A stretch of DNA of 44,887 bases from positions 1-44,887 of the forward strand of contig JAJTGE010000006.1 in NCBI GenBank assembly GCA_021298555.1, read 5' to 3'. The DNA comes from Oxalobacteraceae bacterium. Its GTDB lineage: Bacteria > Pseudomonadota > Gammaproteobacteria > Burkholderiales > Burkholderiaceae_D. Under the pieces are notes generated by a model. It saw nothing but the letters and a program-made list of their open reading frames with translations. It had not been told where the DNA came from and made no database searches. Numbering within the stretch: position 1 is the first letter of the stretch; each line of letters begins with the position of its first letter. Made by a program: the position numbers and the translations under genes. Of the stretch, positions 16,035 through 25,934 are shown piece after piece.

Positions 16035-17825
16035 TTAAAACTGTTCGTCTGCAAGCGCCAATACACCAACGCTACCCTCAACGATAGCAATGCGAGCAGC
16101 CGACGATGTAGTGAGATAGTGATCAGCAAAAAAACGGGCGGTAGATATCTTGGATTTGTAGAAAGTGGCATCACTGGTGCCTTCTGCAAGCTTAGCATTT
16201 GCCACCATGGCAGCACGCGCCATCTGCCAGCCACCAAAGACTATGCCAGCGGTTTTTAGATAGGGCACGCTCCCTGCAAAAGCTGCCTTGATATTGGATT
16301 TGCCATTGGCAGCGATAAACTCAACGATGCTCTTGAGATCTGCCGTAGCTGCTGCTAGCCGCTGGCCTATGGCAACTAACTGCTGCTCGCCTGAGCCACT
16401 CAATTGAGCAGCGGTTTCTGATACTTGAGCAAGCAAACTTTTAGCAAATTCACCGCCATCACGCAGCGTTTTACGACCTACCAAATCATTGGCCTGTATC
16501 GCTGTGGTGCCTTCATAGATTGTCAATATGCGTGCGTCGCGGTAGTGCTGCGCTGCGCCGGTTTCTTCTATGAAGCCCATACCACCATGCACTTGTACGC
16601 CGGTAGAAGCCACATCAATCGACATCTCGGTTGACCAGCCTTTAACTATCGGCACCATAAAGTCGTAAAAAGCGAGATTTGCTTTGCGCGCTGCTTCGTC
16701 AGTATGGTGATGCGCTGCATCGAAGGCTGCAGCAGTCACATAAGACAAAGCACGCGCTGCTTCAGTTTGTGCCCGCATAGACATCAACATGCGTTTGACA
16801 TCAGGATGATGAATAATTGCTACTGAACTAGCAGAGCCCGCAACATCACGTGACTGAACACGATCACGCGCATAGCTCACTGCTTTTTGGTATGCCCGCT
16901 CGGCCACAGAGATGCCCTGCATGCCCACGGCAAAACGAGCTGCGTTCATCATAATGAACATGTACTCTAAACCGCGGTTTTCTTGTCCGACTAAGTAACC
17001 TATCGCGCCACCATGATCGCCATATTGCAAAACCGCTGTAGGACTAGCCTTGATACCCAGCTTGTGCTCGATCGATACGCACTGCACATCATTTCTGTCA
17101 CCCAGGCTACCATCGGCATTAACCAAATATTTCGGCACGATGAATAAAGAAATACCCTTCACACCCTCAGGCGCATCCGGTGTGCGCGCAAGTACGAGGT
17201 GAATAATGTTCTCGGCCATATCATGATCACCATAAGTGATATAAATTTTGGTGCCGAAAATTTTATAGGTGCTATCTGATTGAGGTAGTGCACGCGAACG
17301 CACCAACGACAAATCTGACCCGGCCTGAGGCTCCGTCAGATTCATGGTGCCTGTCCACTGACCTGAGATAAGCTTTTCAAGATACAAATCTTTTTGTGCA
17401 TCGGTGCCGGCTGTCATCAAGGCTTCAATCGCACCGTCAGTCAGCAAAGGACACAAGGCAAACGACAAACTAGCCGAGTTCAGCATTTCTATACAAGGCG
17501 CGGCCAACAGTTTAGGCAGACCCTGCCCACCGTACTGAACAGGATGCTGCACGCCCTGCCAACCTGCTTGTCCAAACGCTTTGAACGCTTCTTTAAATCC
17601 TGGCGTGGTGGTTACATTACCTGCATGCCAGCTACTAGGCTCGCAATCACTAGCCCAATTGAGGGGCGCAACAACCTCTGAACAAAATTTTGCATTTTCT
17701 TCCAGCACAGCCTCGGCTGTTTCAGGTGTCGCATCTTCACAGCCGGGCAAGTGGCTAATGGCCTCTAGCCCTGCCAGTTCGTTCATAACGAACAATATGT
17801 CTTTCAATGGGGCGACGTAGCTCAT
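16035..17825 (-). CDS. Acyl-CoA dehydrogenase with extended C-terminus
   Basis: A 596-residue flavoprotein, longer than classical acyl-CoA dehydrogenases (about 380-400) and matching the subgroup with an extra C-terminal domain, which includes DmdC-like enzymes. Visible marks: GTMNLTEPQAGSDLSLVRSRA (FAD/substrate region, about 157-177), VHGGMGFIEETGAAQHYRDARILTIYEGTTAIQ (about 412-445), where the Glu of YEGT is the likely catalytic base, and VGRKTLRDGG. It oxidises an acyl-CoA and passes electrons to ETF, whose two subunits are encoded directly upstream (etfB-etfA, 43-nt gap). AGGAG precedes the ATG. The natural acyl chain length cannot be told from the sequence. Confidence 0.93.
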   Translation of the reverse strand: MSYVAPLKDILFVMNELAGLEAISHLPGCEDATPETAEAVLEENAKFCSEVVAPLNWASDCEPSSWHAGNVTTTPGFKEAFKAFGQAGWQGVQHPVQYGGQGLPKLLAAPCIEMLNSASLSFALCPLLTDGAIEALMTAGTDAQKDLYLEKLISGQWTGTMNLTEPQAGSDLSLVRSRALPQSDSTYKIFGTKIYITYGDHDMAENIIHLVLARTPDAPEGVKGISLFIVPKYLVNADGSLGDRNDVQCVSIEHKLGIKASPTAVLQYGDHGGAIGYLVGQENRGLEYMFIMMNAARFAVGMQGISVAERAYQKAVSYARDRVQSRDVAGSASSVAIIHHPDVKRMLMSMRAQTEAARALSYVTAAAFDAAHHHTDEAARKANLAFYDFMVPIVKGWSTEMSIDVASTGVQVHGGMGFIEETGAAQHYRDARILTIYEGTTAIQANDLVGRKTLRDGGEFAKSLLAQVSETAAQLSGSGEQQLVAIGQRLAAATADLKSIVEFIAANGKSNIKAAFAGSVPYLKTAGIVFGGWQMARAAMVANAKLAEGTSDATFYKSKISTARFFADHYLTTSSAARIAIVEGSVGVLALADEQF

Positions 17826-17868
17826 GCGAACTCCTGAAGATTCTGCAAACGGTGTAGGGAATTAATTT

Positions 17869-18798
17869 TTATCCGAGTTCTTGCATGAGCGCCGGTATGG
17901 CTTCAAACAAATCACCCACTAATCCGTAGTCAGCCACACTGAATATGGGTGCTTCCGGATCCTTGTTGATAGCAACTATTGTCTTGGAATCTTTCATGCC
18001 GGCTAAATGTTGGATAGCGCCAGAAATGCCGACCGCGATATACAGCTGCGGCGCCACGATTTTGCCAGTTTGTCCTACCTGCCAATCATTGGGCACATAG
18101 CCAGCATCAACAGCAGCACGTGATGCGCCCATAGCAGCACCAAGCTTGTCAGCAAGTGGTTCAAGAATTTTGAAGTTTTCGCCAGAACCCATGCCGCGGC
18201 CACCGGACACAATGACCTTTGCAGCGGTCAGTTCAGGGCGATCCGATTTAGCTAGTTCACGAGAGACAAAAGCAGATTTTCCGGAATCAGCAACTACCGA
18301 AATATTTTCAACTGTTGCTGCACCACCTGTGGCAGCAGCATCAAAACCCGTCGTTCTAACCGTAATCACTTTAATCGCGTCAAGTGATTGGACAGTAGCA
18401 ATTGCATTACCAGCGTAAATCGGACGCTCAAACGTATCGGGTGACTCGACTTTGGTAATTTCTGAAATCTGGCCCACATCCAAACGCGCTGCTACGCGCG
18501 GAAGTATATTTTTTCCATAGGCGGTGGCAGGTGCAAGCACATGCGTATAGCCAGGTGCCAATGCCAACGCCTGCTCTGCAATGTTCTCAGCAAGGCCATT
18601 AGCAAATTGTTCGCCATCGGCGACTAATACTTTGGTCACGCCTGCGATCTGGGCAGCTGCTGTTGCAGCTCCAGCGCAGCCATGCCCAGCAATCAAAATG
18701 TGAACTTCATTACTGCATAAAACAGCCGCCGTGACGGTGTTAAGAGTGCTCGCTTTGAGCGAAGCATTATCGTGTTCTGCAATGACTAGTGCGGTCAT
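17869..18798 (-). CDS. etfA: Electron transfer flavoprotein alpha subunit
   Basis: A 309-residue protein, [20 protein letters not shown] onward. The C-terminal FAD-binding domain is evident: [92 protein letters not shown], read here as consecutive motifs at about residues 193-285. With EtfB it forms the soluble heterodimer that takes electrons from acyl-CoA dehydrogenases to ETF-ubiquinone oxidoreductase. It follows etfB by 19 nt and precedes the acyl-CoA dehydrogenase gene, so the three form one operon. Confidence 0.97.
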   Translation of the reverse strand: MTALVIAEHDNASLKASTLNTVTAAVLCSNEVHILIAGHGCAGAATAAAQIAGVTKVLVADGEQFANGLAENIAEQALALAPGYTHVLAPATAYGKNILPRVAARLDVGQISEITKVESPDTFERPIYAGNAIATVQSLDAIKVITVRTTGFDAAATGGAATVENISVVADSGKSAFVSRELAKSDRPELTAAKVIVSGGRGMGSGENFKILEPLADKLGAAMGASRAAVDAGYVPNDWQVGQTGKIVAPQLYIAVGISGAIQHLAGMKDSKTIVAINKDPEAPIFSVADYGLVGDLFEAIPALMQELG

Positions 18799-18817
18799 AA
18801 CGTTATGTCCTTGTTAT

Positions 18818-19567
18818 TCAGATGACTTTTGCTTCGTTCTTGAGTTTGGCTACCAAAGTTGCGACATCCGGCACCATAACGCCTGCTGATCGTTTTGGTG
18901 GCTCGCTCACCTTGATTGTTTTTAAGCGCGGCGTGACATCCACACCCAGTTCATCGGGCTTAATCACATCCAGTGTTTTTTTCTTGGCCTTCATGATGTT
19001 AGGCAAAGTCACATAGCGTGGTTCATTGAGGCGCAAATCGGTAGTCACGATTGCCGGTAGGTTCAGGGCCAGTGTTTCAAGGCCACCATCCACTTCGCGA
19101 GTAACCATTACTTTGTCACCATCGACAGCCACTTTGTAAGCAAAGGTCGCCTGCGGCCAGCCTAATAGGGCAGCAAGCATCTGACCTGTTTGATTGCAAT
19201 CGTCATCAATGGCTTGTTTACCCAAAATGATGAGTTGCGGCTGCTCTCTATCAGCAACGGCTTTAAGCAGCTTGGCTACGGCTAATGGCTGTAGGTCGAC
19301 ATCGGTTTCAACCAAAATAGCGCGATCAGCACCAATGGCCATTGCAGTGCGTAATGTCTCCTGACATTGGGTCACGCCACAGGACACAGCGATAACTTCA
19401 GTCGCTTTGCCAGCTTCTTTGAGCCGCATGGCTTCTTCAACAGCGATTTCATCGAAGGGATTCATCGACATTTTGACGTTGGCGATATCCACACCGCTGC
19501 TATCGGATTTAACGCGGACCTTAACGTTGTAGTCGACCACGCGTTTGACGGGTACCAGTACCTTCAT
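18818..19567 (-). CDS. etfB: Electron transfer flavoprotein beta subunit
   Basis: A 249-residue protein starting [20 protein letters not shown] at the ATG 19567, which has AAGGA upstream; a longer frame to 19603 is not family-like. Marks: [18 protein letters not shown] (about 36-53), the AMP-binding region [32 protein letters not shown] (about 113-144), and the recognition-loop stretch [21 protein letters not shown]. It is the first gene of the etfB-etfA-acyl-CoA dehydrogenase operon, and it lies 130 nt after the tusA-like gene. Confidence 0.97.
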   Translation of the reverse strand: MKVLVPVKRVVDYNVKVRVKSDSSGVDIANVKMSMNPFDEIAVEEAMRLKEAGKATEVIAVSCGVTQCQETLRTAMAIGADRAILVETDVDLQPLAVAKLLKAVADREQPQLIILGKQAIDDDCNQTGQMLAALLGWPQATFAYKVAVDGDKVMVTREVDGGLETLALNLPAIVTTDLRLNEPRYVTLPNIMKAKKKTLDVIKPDELGVDVTPRLKTIKVSEPPKRSAGVMVPDVATLVAKLKNEAKVI

Positions 19568-19697
19568 GACTGTCCTTGGGATGAATTGAAATGCCTGACC
19601 CAACCAGTTGAACCGGCCAAGCCAGATTGACGTTAACGTAAACTCGAATTATAGGGAATAACGCAACTGTTCGCAAAAATCACGCACGGTCGTTCGT

Positions 19698-19925
19698 TTA
19701 TTTCCGGCGAAGGAAAAATGTATATTCAGCGTTTTGCTCGGCATGCGATAGCAACTCGTTACCCGTTTGACGGGAAAACGCGCTGAAATCCCTGACTGAA
19801 CCAGGATCTGTAGCCATTACCCTCAAGATTTCACCGGTCTGCATATCGTTCAGAGCTTTTTTTGCTTTCAATATTGGCAACGGGCACTTCATGCCGCGGG
19901 CATCGACATCTTTTTGAAATTCCAT
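19698..19925 (-). CDS. TusA/SirA-type sulfur carrier protein
   Basis: A 75-residue protein with the TusA signature: VDARGMKCPLPILKAKKAL (about residues 7-25), where Cys in CPxP is the sulfur-accepting residue, then GEILRVMATDPGSVRDFSAFSRQTGNELL. It fits the small sulfurtransferase/carrier group (TusA, YedF, SirA-like), which relay persulfide sulfur for tRNA thiolation, molybdenum cofactor or related uses. No tusBCD genes are nearby, so the pathway cannot be assigned. A good ribosome site (AGAGGATAAG) precedes the ATG. It lies between the Nudix gene and etfB. Confidence 0.9.
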   Translation of the reverse strand: MEFQKDVDARGMKCPLPILKAKKALNDMQTGEILRVMATDPGSVRDFSAFSRQTGNELLSHAEQNAEYTFFLRRK

Positions 19926-20026
19926 TTCTTATCCTCTGCAAAACCGCCTATCAAGCAGGAGCGCATCCAATCCCCTGAGGTCACTGACGCATTAGGCTCA
20001 ATGTAAAAACTTTAAGGCAAGAACTG

Positions 20027-20569
20027 TCAATCATTGCTAGGCGCCTCTTGGCCCCAATCGATGAATTCGGGCTCCAGCCCCCGAGCGCGCATCCAGTCGG
20101 CCATGGCATAACCGGTTCCGGCTCGCCATGGTTTGAGTTTTTCAGGTGAAACCAATCGATATTCCACCAACTCGGGCGAAAGACGTATCTCTCCTTCGGC
20201 TTGCACGTGATACGCAATGATCAGCTCATTTTTTCGCAAAAATTCATACACACCGATTAACTCAACTTTACTCGCCGCCAGACTGGTTTCTTCCAGAAGC
20301 TCGCGCGCTATGCCCTGCTCCGGTGTTTCGCCGCGCTCCATAAAGCCTGTTATCAACGCAAAATTACGTGGGCCCCAAGCCGCATTCCGAGCTAACAAAA
20401 TCCTGCCCTGGACTTCGACTAATGCAGCCAATACAGGAACGGGGTTATCCCAATGGGTCCAATGTCCGGTGGGGCAACCCATACGGGCTTTATCGCCATC
20501 GGCACCCGACTCACTATCGTGACGCATCACCAGTTCACTGGCACACAAGGGGCAATAGCGATAATCCAT
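20027..20569 (-). CDS. Nudix hydrolase with N-terminal zinc-ribbon-like segment
   Basis: A 180-residue protein. The N-terminus has CPLC (C6, C9) and then GCPTGHWTHWDNP at about residues 31-43, a zinc-ribbon-like segment in which the fourth ligand could be the His of CPTGH instead of Cys. A canonical Nudix box follows: GFMERGETPEQGIARELLEE then TSL (about 75-97), binding Mg2+ through its REL-EE core. It resembles NudC/NADH pyrophosphatase-like proteins but lacks the usual SQPWPFP motif, so the substrate is open. It begins 22 nt after the alaS stop and is probably co-transcribed with alaS. Confidence 0.85.
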   Translation of the reverse strand: MDYRYCPLCASELVMRHDSESGADGDKARMGCPTGHWTHWDNPVPVLAALVEVQGRILLARNAAWGPRNFALITGFMERGETPEQGIARELLEETSLAASKVELIGVYEFLRKNELIIAYHVQAEGEIRLSPELVEYRLVSPEKLKPWRAGTGYAMADWMRARGLEPEFIDWGQEAPSND

Positions 20570-20591
20570 ATAGTTATTATTTTTTGATTTA

Positions 20592-23219
20592 TTAGCTTAA
20601 GCGCTCATTCACCCACTGACTAACGGACGCCAGCGCTTTGGGCAATCCCGTAGGATCAGTACCACCGGCTTGTGCCATATCAGGACGACCACCGCCTTTG
20701 CCGCCCACTTGTTGAGCGACAAAGTTGACCAACTCACCCGCTTTCACTTTAGATGTAGCGTCGGCCGTCACACCAGCAATCAGACTCACCTTACCGTCGC
20801 TGACAGAGGCAAGCACAATAGCTGCCGTTTTTAATTTGTCTTTCATCTTGTCCATCACGGCGCGCAGCGTATTGACATCAGCGTCTTCCAGAGCGACTGC
20901 CAAAACTTTGATGCCATGAATATCGACAGCGTGTGCCAGCAAATCGTCGCCCTGCCCGGAGGCCATTTTTGCTTTGAGTGCGGCTAATTCTTTTTCTAGC
21001 GACTTAACTTGATCTTGTACTTGCGCGATGCGTTGCGTGATTTCTTCTGGCTGCACTTTGAGTGCAGCAGCTGCTTCGTTAACGCGTGCAGCCAGCGATT
21101 GAATTAAGGCTAATGCATGCTCACCCGTGACAGCTTCAACGCGTCGAATACCAGCCGCAACGCCACCTTCAGAAACAATTTTGAATAAGCCTATATCACC
21201 AGTGCGTGTAACGTGCGTGCCACCACATAACTCGGTGGAACTACCAATGCCCAATACACGCACCTGATCGCCATACTTCTCACCAAACAATGCCATAGCA
21301 CCAGCTTTGATCGCATCGTCATACGCCATCAGCTCGGCTTGTGTTGCTGCGTTGTGTAAGATTTCGTGATTGACCAATGCTTCAACACGACGAATCTCAT
21401 CAGCTGTCAAAGGAGCATTATGACTAAAATCGAAACGTGTTTTATCAGGATCAACCAAGGATCCTTTCTGCATTACATGGCCACCCAACACCATGCGCAA
21501 AGCCTTGTGCATTAAATGAGTTGCTGAATGGTTACGCATGATGGATGAACGCACGTTGGCATTCACTGTCGCGGTTATTGCGTCACCCACAGTAAGCTTG
21601 CCTGTGACAAGTTTGCCGTGATGACCAAACACATCGAGTTGTACTTTTTGTGTATCGCCAACAGCAAACGATGCGTTGGCTGATTCAATCAAGCCCACAT
21701 CACCTGATTGACCACCTGACTCGGCATAGAATGGTGAACGATCCAACACGATGGTGGCTTCTTGACCTGCAGCGATATGATTTACTGATGCACCTGCAAC
21801 ATACAAAGCGATTATTTTTGCGCTATCCGTCAGCGTATCGTAGCCAGTGAATTGTGTTTTAGGGCCTGTGTAATCAATTGCTACAGCCATTTCAAATTTA
21901 CCTGCGGCGCGTGCAGTTGATTTTTGTTTTTCCATGGCTTCATGAAAACCAGGCTCATCCAAAGTGACATCGCGCTCACGACAAATGTCTGCCGTCAGGT
22001 CTAACGGAAAACCATAGGTATCGTACAAAGCAAAGGCTGTTTTTCCATCGAGTCGTACTGGATCTTTCGCAAGTGCGGCCTCAAGAATTTTCATGCCGTT
22101 TTCTAAGGTCTCACCAAAACGTTCTTCTTCTTGCTTGAGCACTTTGGCGACCCGGTCAGCCGCTTCGGTCAACTCAGGATAAGCCGCGCCCATTTCGGTA
22201 ACAAGATCAGGAATTAATTTATAAAAGAAAGGGTTTTTCTGGCCCAGTTTGTTGCCATGCCGCAGAGCGCGTCGAATAATTCTGCGCAATACATACGCGC
22301 GTCCCTCACTGCCTGGCACTACTCCATCAACTACCAAAAATGCACACGCACGTATGTGGTCAGCGATGACGCGCAATGAATTATTGCTGAGATCTTTAGC
22401 ACCTGTTTCACGCGCTGCGGCCTTAATTAATCGCTGAAAGAGATCAATCTCGTAATTGCTATGAACATGTTGAAGGATAGCTGCTAAACGCTCCAATCCC
22501 ATACCTGTGTCGACGCACGGCGCAGGCAGTGGAGTGAGTGTCGCCACACCCGTAGCAGGATCGATTTGACGATCGAACTGCATAAACACATTGTTCCAAA
22601 TTTCTATGTAGCGATCACCATCTTCTTCAGGACTTCCTGGTGGTCCACCCCAAATGTCGGGGCCGTGATCAAAGAAAATTTCAGAACACGGACCGCATGG
22701 GCCGGTATCGGCCATTTGCCAAAAATTATCTGATGCAAACGGAGCGCCTTTGTTGTCACCTATACGTATAACTCGCTCAGGTGACAGCCCTATGTCCTTG
22801 ACCCAGATGTCATAGGCTTCATCATCGGTGTGATAGACCGTTGCCCAGAGTTTTTCCGCAGGCAGTCCGTAAACTTTGGTTAGTAGCTCGAACGACCAAA
22901 TCAATGAATCGCGTTTGAAATAATCGCCGAAGGACCAGTTACCCAGCATCTCGAAAAATGTGTGGTGGCGCGCGGTGTAACCCACATTCTCCAGATCGTT
23001 ATGCTTGCCACCTGCGCGCAAACAGCGCTGAACCGAGGCAGCTCTAACGTAATCGCGTTTATCTGCTCCAAGAAAAACATCCTTGAATTGCACCATGCCT
23101 GAATTGGTGAATAACAAAGTCGGATCATTACCCGGCACGAGGCTGGATGACCGAACGACGGTATGCGCTTTGGAGGCGTAAAAAGAAAGAAATTTTTCGC
23201 GTATGTCGGACGAGTTCAT
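20592..23219 (-). CDS. alaS: Alanyl-tRNA synthetase
   Basis: An 875-residue class II tRNA synthetase, the usual length. I chose the ATG 23219 ([20 protein letters not shown]); the upstream frame extension to 23303 is not family-like. The catalytic core is at residues about 1-240 ([29 protein letters not shown]). The editing domain carries the zinc-site HNHSATHL-type motif ([14 protein letters not shown], about 565) and [13 protein letters not shown] (about 665). The C-terminal oligomerisation/C-Ala region ends [16 protein letters not shown]. It charges tRNA-Ala. A TATAAT box lies 67 nt upstream. Confidence 0.98.
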   Translation of the reverse strand: MNSSDIREKFLSFYASKAHTVVRSSSLVPGNDPTLLFTNSGMVQFKDVFLGADKRDYVRAASVQRCLRAGGKHNDLENVGYTARHHTFFEMLGNWSFGDYFKRDSLIWSFELLTKVYGLPAEKLWATVYHTDDEAYDIWVKDIGLSPERVIRIGDNKGAPFASDNFWQMADTGPCGPCSEIFFDHGPDIWGGPPGSPEEDGDRYIEIWNNVFMQFDRQIDPATGVATLTPLPAPCVDTGMGLERLAAILQHVHSNYEIDLFQRLIKAAARETGAKDLSNNSLRVIADHIRACAFLVVDGVVPGSEGRAYVLRRIIRRALRHGNKLGQKNPFFYKLIPDLVTEMGAAYPELTEAADRVAKVLKQEEERFGETLENGMKILEAALAKDPVRLDGKTAFALYDTYGFPLDLTADICRERDVTLDEPGFHEAMEKQKSTARAAGKFEMAVAIDYTGPKTQFTGYDTLTDSAKIIALYVAGASVNHIAAGQEATIVLDRSPFYAESGGQSGDVGLIESANASFAVGDTQKVQLDVFGHHGKLVTGKLTVGDAITATVNANVRSSIMRNHSATHLMHKALRMVLGGHVMQKGSLVDPDKTRFDFSHNAPLTADEIRRVEALVNHEILHNAATQAELMAYDDAIKAGAMALFGEKYGDQVRVLGIGSSTELCGGTHVTRTGDIGLFKIVSEGGVAAGIRRVEAVTGEHALALIQSLAARVNEAAAALKVQPEEITQRIAQVQDQVKSLEKELAALKAKMASGQGDDLLAHAVDIHGIKVLAVALEDADVNTLRAVMDKMKDKLKTAAIVLASVSDGKVSLIAGVTADATSKVKAGELVNFVAQQVGGKGGGRPDMAQAGGTDPTGLPKALASVSQWVNERLS

Positions 23220-23285
23220 GGGGACGTGGTGGCGCAGTTTTGGACCTGTAAATCGAGGGATCGCAGGCCGCTGGGAAAGGCGCAG

Positions 23286-23291
23286 ATTATA
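23286..23291 (-). promoter_or_regulatory. Candidate -10 box for alaS
   Basis: On the minus strand TATAAT is found 67 nt before the alaS ATG, inside the gap between the glycerophosphodiesterase and alaS genes. No good -35 box is present at 16-18 nt spacing, so the promoter is tentative. Confidence 0.35.
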
Positions 23292-23362
23292 CGTGAACCC
23301 CACTCTGCAGACTAAGCAGTGGACAGTCGGTGGTTGAGTAAATTGCCGAAAAAATAATGAAT

Positions 23363-24097
23363 CTACGGATTATTAAAAAAATCTGGCCCGATGAGGTCCA
23401 ATCTATCGGTGCAAATTGCATCCACGCCCATAGCAAACAACGCGCGTGCCTGCGCCGGGCCATTAACTGTGTAGGCAAGCAGATTGATATTTTCGGCCTT
23501 CAGCACCGCTATGACAGAGTCATCCAGAGTTTTTGCCTGCGCATGCAGGGTAGTGGAATCCAGCATGGCTAATGTCTGTGACCAATCATCGGGCACGGAC
23601 TTAACCAGCCACGCGCGCGCAACAGCCGGAGCTAGCTGTTTTACAACCCGCAGCGCATCCAGCGAAAACGACGACAAGAGTACGCTACCCGCTGGCAGTC
23701 GTTTGCAAAACTGCGCCACTAACTCAGCGGTTCGCACCTCTTGTCCGGGTACGGGTTTGATTTCGACATTCATAAAAATGCCAGAGCTTAAGCAGTAGTC
23801 GGCAGCTTGGGCAAATGACGGTACAAGCTCACCGGCATACTCAGCAGAAAACCAGCGCCCCGCATCCATCGCTAACAAGTCACGGTGATTGATCTCGCCT
23901 ATGCTGCCCTTGCCGGCTACGGTACGCCCCAAAACATCATCATGCATAAGCACCAGCTCATCATCGCGAGTTGCCATGACGTCAAACTCCACCCCCCGAA
24001 AACCCATGGCAAAACCTTTGCGTAAGGCAGCCATCGTATTTTCTGGTGCAAGAACACCGCCTCCGCGGTGTGCCAGTACTCTTGGATAAGTCCACAT
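23363..24097 (-). CDS. Glycerophosphodiester phosphodiesterase (UgpQ-like, cytoplasmic)
   Basis: A 244-residue protein starting [20 protein letters not shown] at the ATG 24097, with AGGAG 8 nt upstream; a GTG start seven codons earlier is possible. The catalytic HRGG...ENT motif, the metal-binding [19 protein letters not shown] stretch and the NVEIKP motif are all present. There is no signal peptide, so it should act in the cytoplasm like UgpQ, cleaving glycerophosphodiesters to glycerol-3-phosphate and an alcohol. It is divergent from glnS (86 bp between starts) and 143 bp upstream of alaS. Confidence 0.93.
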   Translation of the reverse strand: MWTYPRVLAHRGGGVLAPENTMAALRKGFAMGFRGVEFDVMATRDDELVLMHDDVLGRTVAGKGSIGEINHRDLLAMDAGRWFSAEYAGELVPSFAQAADYCLSSGIFMNVEIKPVPGQEVRTAELVAQFCKRLPAGSVLLSSFSLDALRVVKQLAPAVARAWLVKSVPDDWSQTLAMLDSTTLHAQAKTLDDSVIAVLKAENINLLAYTVNGPAQARALFAMGVDAICTDRLDLIGPDFFNNP

Positions 24098-24183
24098 CAG
24101 CCTTGCTCCTAAAATCACTCATGCGCAGATTGTAGGCTACGGTAAAATCGCACTTTGATATCTTCCTTCCGGCTTGCACATCC

Positions 24184-25923
24184 ATGGGCAATGACAGCAA
24201 CAGCGGCGCACTCAATGCGCCGTCCAATTTTTTGCGCGGCATTATCGATGCCGATAACGCGAGCGGCACATATGCTAATCGGACTGATAAACAAGGCAAA
24301 CCGCTGCCGACTGTCATCACCCGTTTCCCACCCGAGCCGAATGGCTATCTCCATATTGGACATGCAAAATCTATTTGCCTCAATTTTGGGTTAGCGCGTG
24401 ATTACCAAGGCCGCTGTCATCTGCGGTTTGACGATACCAACCCAACCAAAGAAGACCAAGAATACGTAGACACCATTATTGATAGCGTGGAATGGCTGGG
24501 CTTTACCTGGCAACACACGGGCGATCACCACCAGTATTTTGCCAGCGACTATTTCGATCAGCTGTACACCATGGCTGAATGGCTAATATCTGCCAACCAT
24601 GCCTACGTTGATAGTCAGAGCGCAGAAGAGATGGCTGCTAACCGAGGTAATTTTAGTGAGCCCGGTAAAAATTCGCGCTTTCGTGATCGTCCCGCAGCCG
24701 AGTCTCTTGATTTGCTACGTCGCATGAAAGCGGGTGAATTCACAGACGGTGAGCACATAGTGCGCGCAAAAATCGATATGGCTGCACCAAACATGAACAT
24801 GCGCGATCCGGCAATCTATCGCATACGGCATGCGCATCACCACCGCACCGGTGACACATGGTGCATCTATCCTATGTATGACTATGCACACCCCATATCA
24901 GATGCCATAGAAAACATAACGCATTCCATTTGCACACTAGAATTTCAAGATCATCGCCCGTTTTATGATTGGATACTCGAACGTTTAGCCGAAGGTGGTT
25001 TTTTTAAAAAACCGCTGCCACATCAATATGAATTTGCACGCCTGAATCTAACGTTTGCTATTACAAGTAAACGCAAACTACTACAGCTGGTCGAAGAAAA
25101 AATTGTTGATGGTTGGGATGATCCACGCATGCCAACCATAGTAGGCATACGACGCCGAGGATACACACCCGAATCCATACAGCTGTTTGCAGAACGCATA
25201 GGCGTTGCCAAATCGGATAGCTGGATAGATATGAGTATTCTTGAGGGCGCGCTGCGTGACGACCTTGATGCCAAAGCCGCGCGTACTGTGGCTGTACTCA
25301 ATCCACTAAAACTAATTATTAATAATTATCCCGAAGGGCAAACAGAAGAGTGTTCTGCACCCGTACACCCGCATCACCCCGAACGCGGAAATCGCACCTT
25401 CCCTATCAGTCGTGAGCTCTGGATAGAGCGCGAAGATTTTATGGAAGTACCTGAGAAAGGTTACTTTCGCCTTTATCCGGGTAGCAAGGTGCGCTTGCGC
25501 TATGGCTTTGTTGTTGAGTGCACAGGCTGCGATAAAAACTCCACCGGTGAGGTCATCGCGGTTCATTGCACTTACTACCCAGACAGCAAGAGTGGAACGG
25601 AGGGCTCGTCTAATTACAAGGTCAAAGGCAACATACACTGGGTATCTGCCGCCCATGCCGTTCCCGCTGAAGTCCGACTGTATGACCGTTTATTTACCGA
25701 TGCTCAACCGGATGCAGGTGGAAAAGATTTTAAACAAGCGCTGAACCCTCACTCCAAATCGGTGATCCAAGCTTACTTGGAGGCGGGCGCTGAAAAATCT
25801 CAACCCGACGAAAAATTTCAATTCGAACGACATGGCTACTTTGTCGCAGACCGTGTTGACTCACAACCTGGCCAGCCTGTGTTTAACCGCATCGTTACCT
25901 TAAGAGATAGTTGGGGTAAATAA
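24184..25923 (+). CDS. glnS: Glutaminyl-tRNA synthetase
   Basis: A 579-residue class I synthetase. Marks: RFPPEPNGYLHIGHAKSICLNFGLA (HIGH motif at about residues 57-60), FDDTNPTKEDQEYVDTI, WCIYPMYDYAHPISDAIENITHSICTLEFQDHRPFYDW, and ITSKRKL, corresponding to the KMSKS loop (about 297-303). The C-terminal anticodon-binding beta-barrels are present (HPHHPERGNRTFPI, KGYFRLYPGSKVRLRYGFVVECTGC). It charges tRNA-Gln directly; a GatCAB route is not needed for glutamine if this is functional. The N-terminus MGNDSNSGALNAPSNFLRGI is normal for proteobacterial GlnRS. The next gene starts 11 nt after the stop. Confidence 0.98.
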   Translation: MGNDSNSGALNAPSNFLRGIIDADNASGTYANRTDKQGKPLPTVITRFPPEPNGYLHIGHAKSICLNFGLARDYQGRCHLRFDDTNPTKEDQEYVDTIIDSVEWLGFTWQHTGDHHQYFASDYFDQLYTMAEWLISANHAYVDSQSAEEMAANRGNFSEPGKNSRFRDRPAAESLDLLRRMKAGEFTDGEHIVRAKIDMAAPNMNMRDPAIYRIRHAHHHRTGDTWCIYPMYDYAHPISDAIENITHSICTLEFQDHRPFYDWILERLAEGGFFKKPLPHQYEFARLNLTFAITSKRKLLQLVEEKIVDGWDDPRMPTIVGIRRRGYTPESIQLFAERIGVAKSDSWIDMSILEGALRDDLDAKAARTVAVLNPLKLIINNYPEGQTEECSAPVHPHHPERGNRTFPISRELWIEREDFMEVPEKGYFRLYPGSKVRLRYGFVVECTGCDKNSTGEVIAVHCTYYPDSKSGTEGSSNYKVKGNIHWVSAAHAVPAEVRLYDRLFTDAQPDAGGKDFKQALNPHSKSVIQAYLEAGAEKSQPDEKFQFERHGYFVADRVDSQPGQPVFNRIVTLRDSWGK

Positions 25924-25934
25924 TCCCCTTACAC

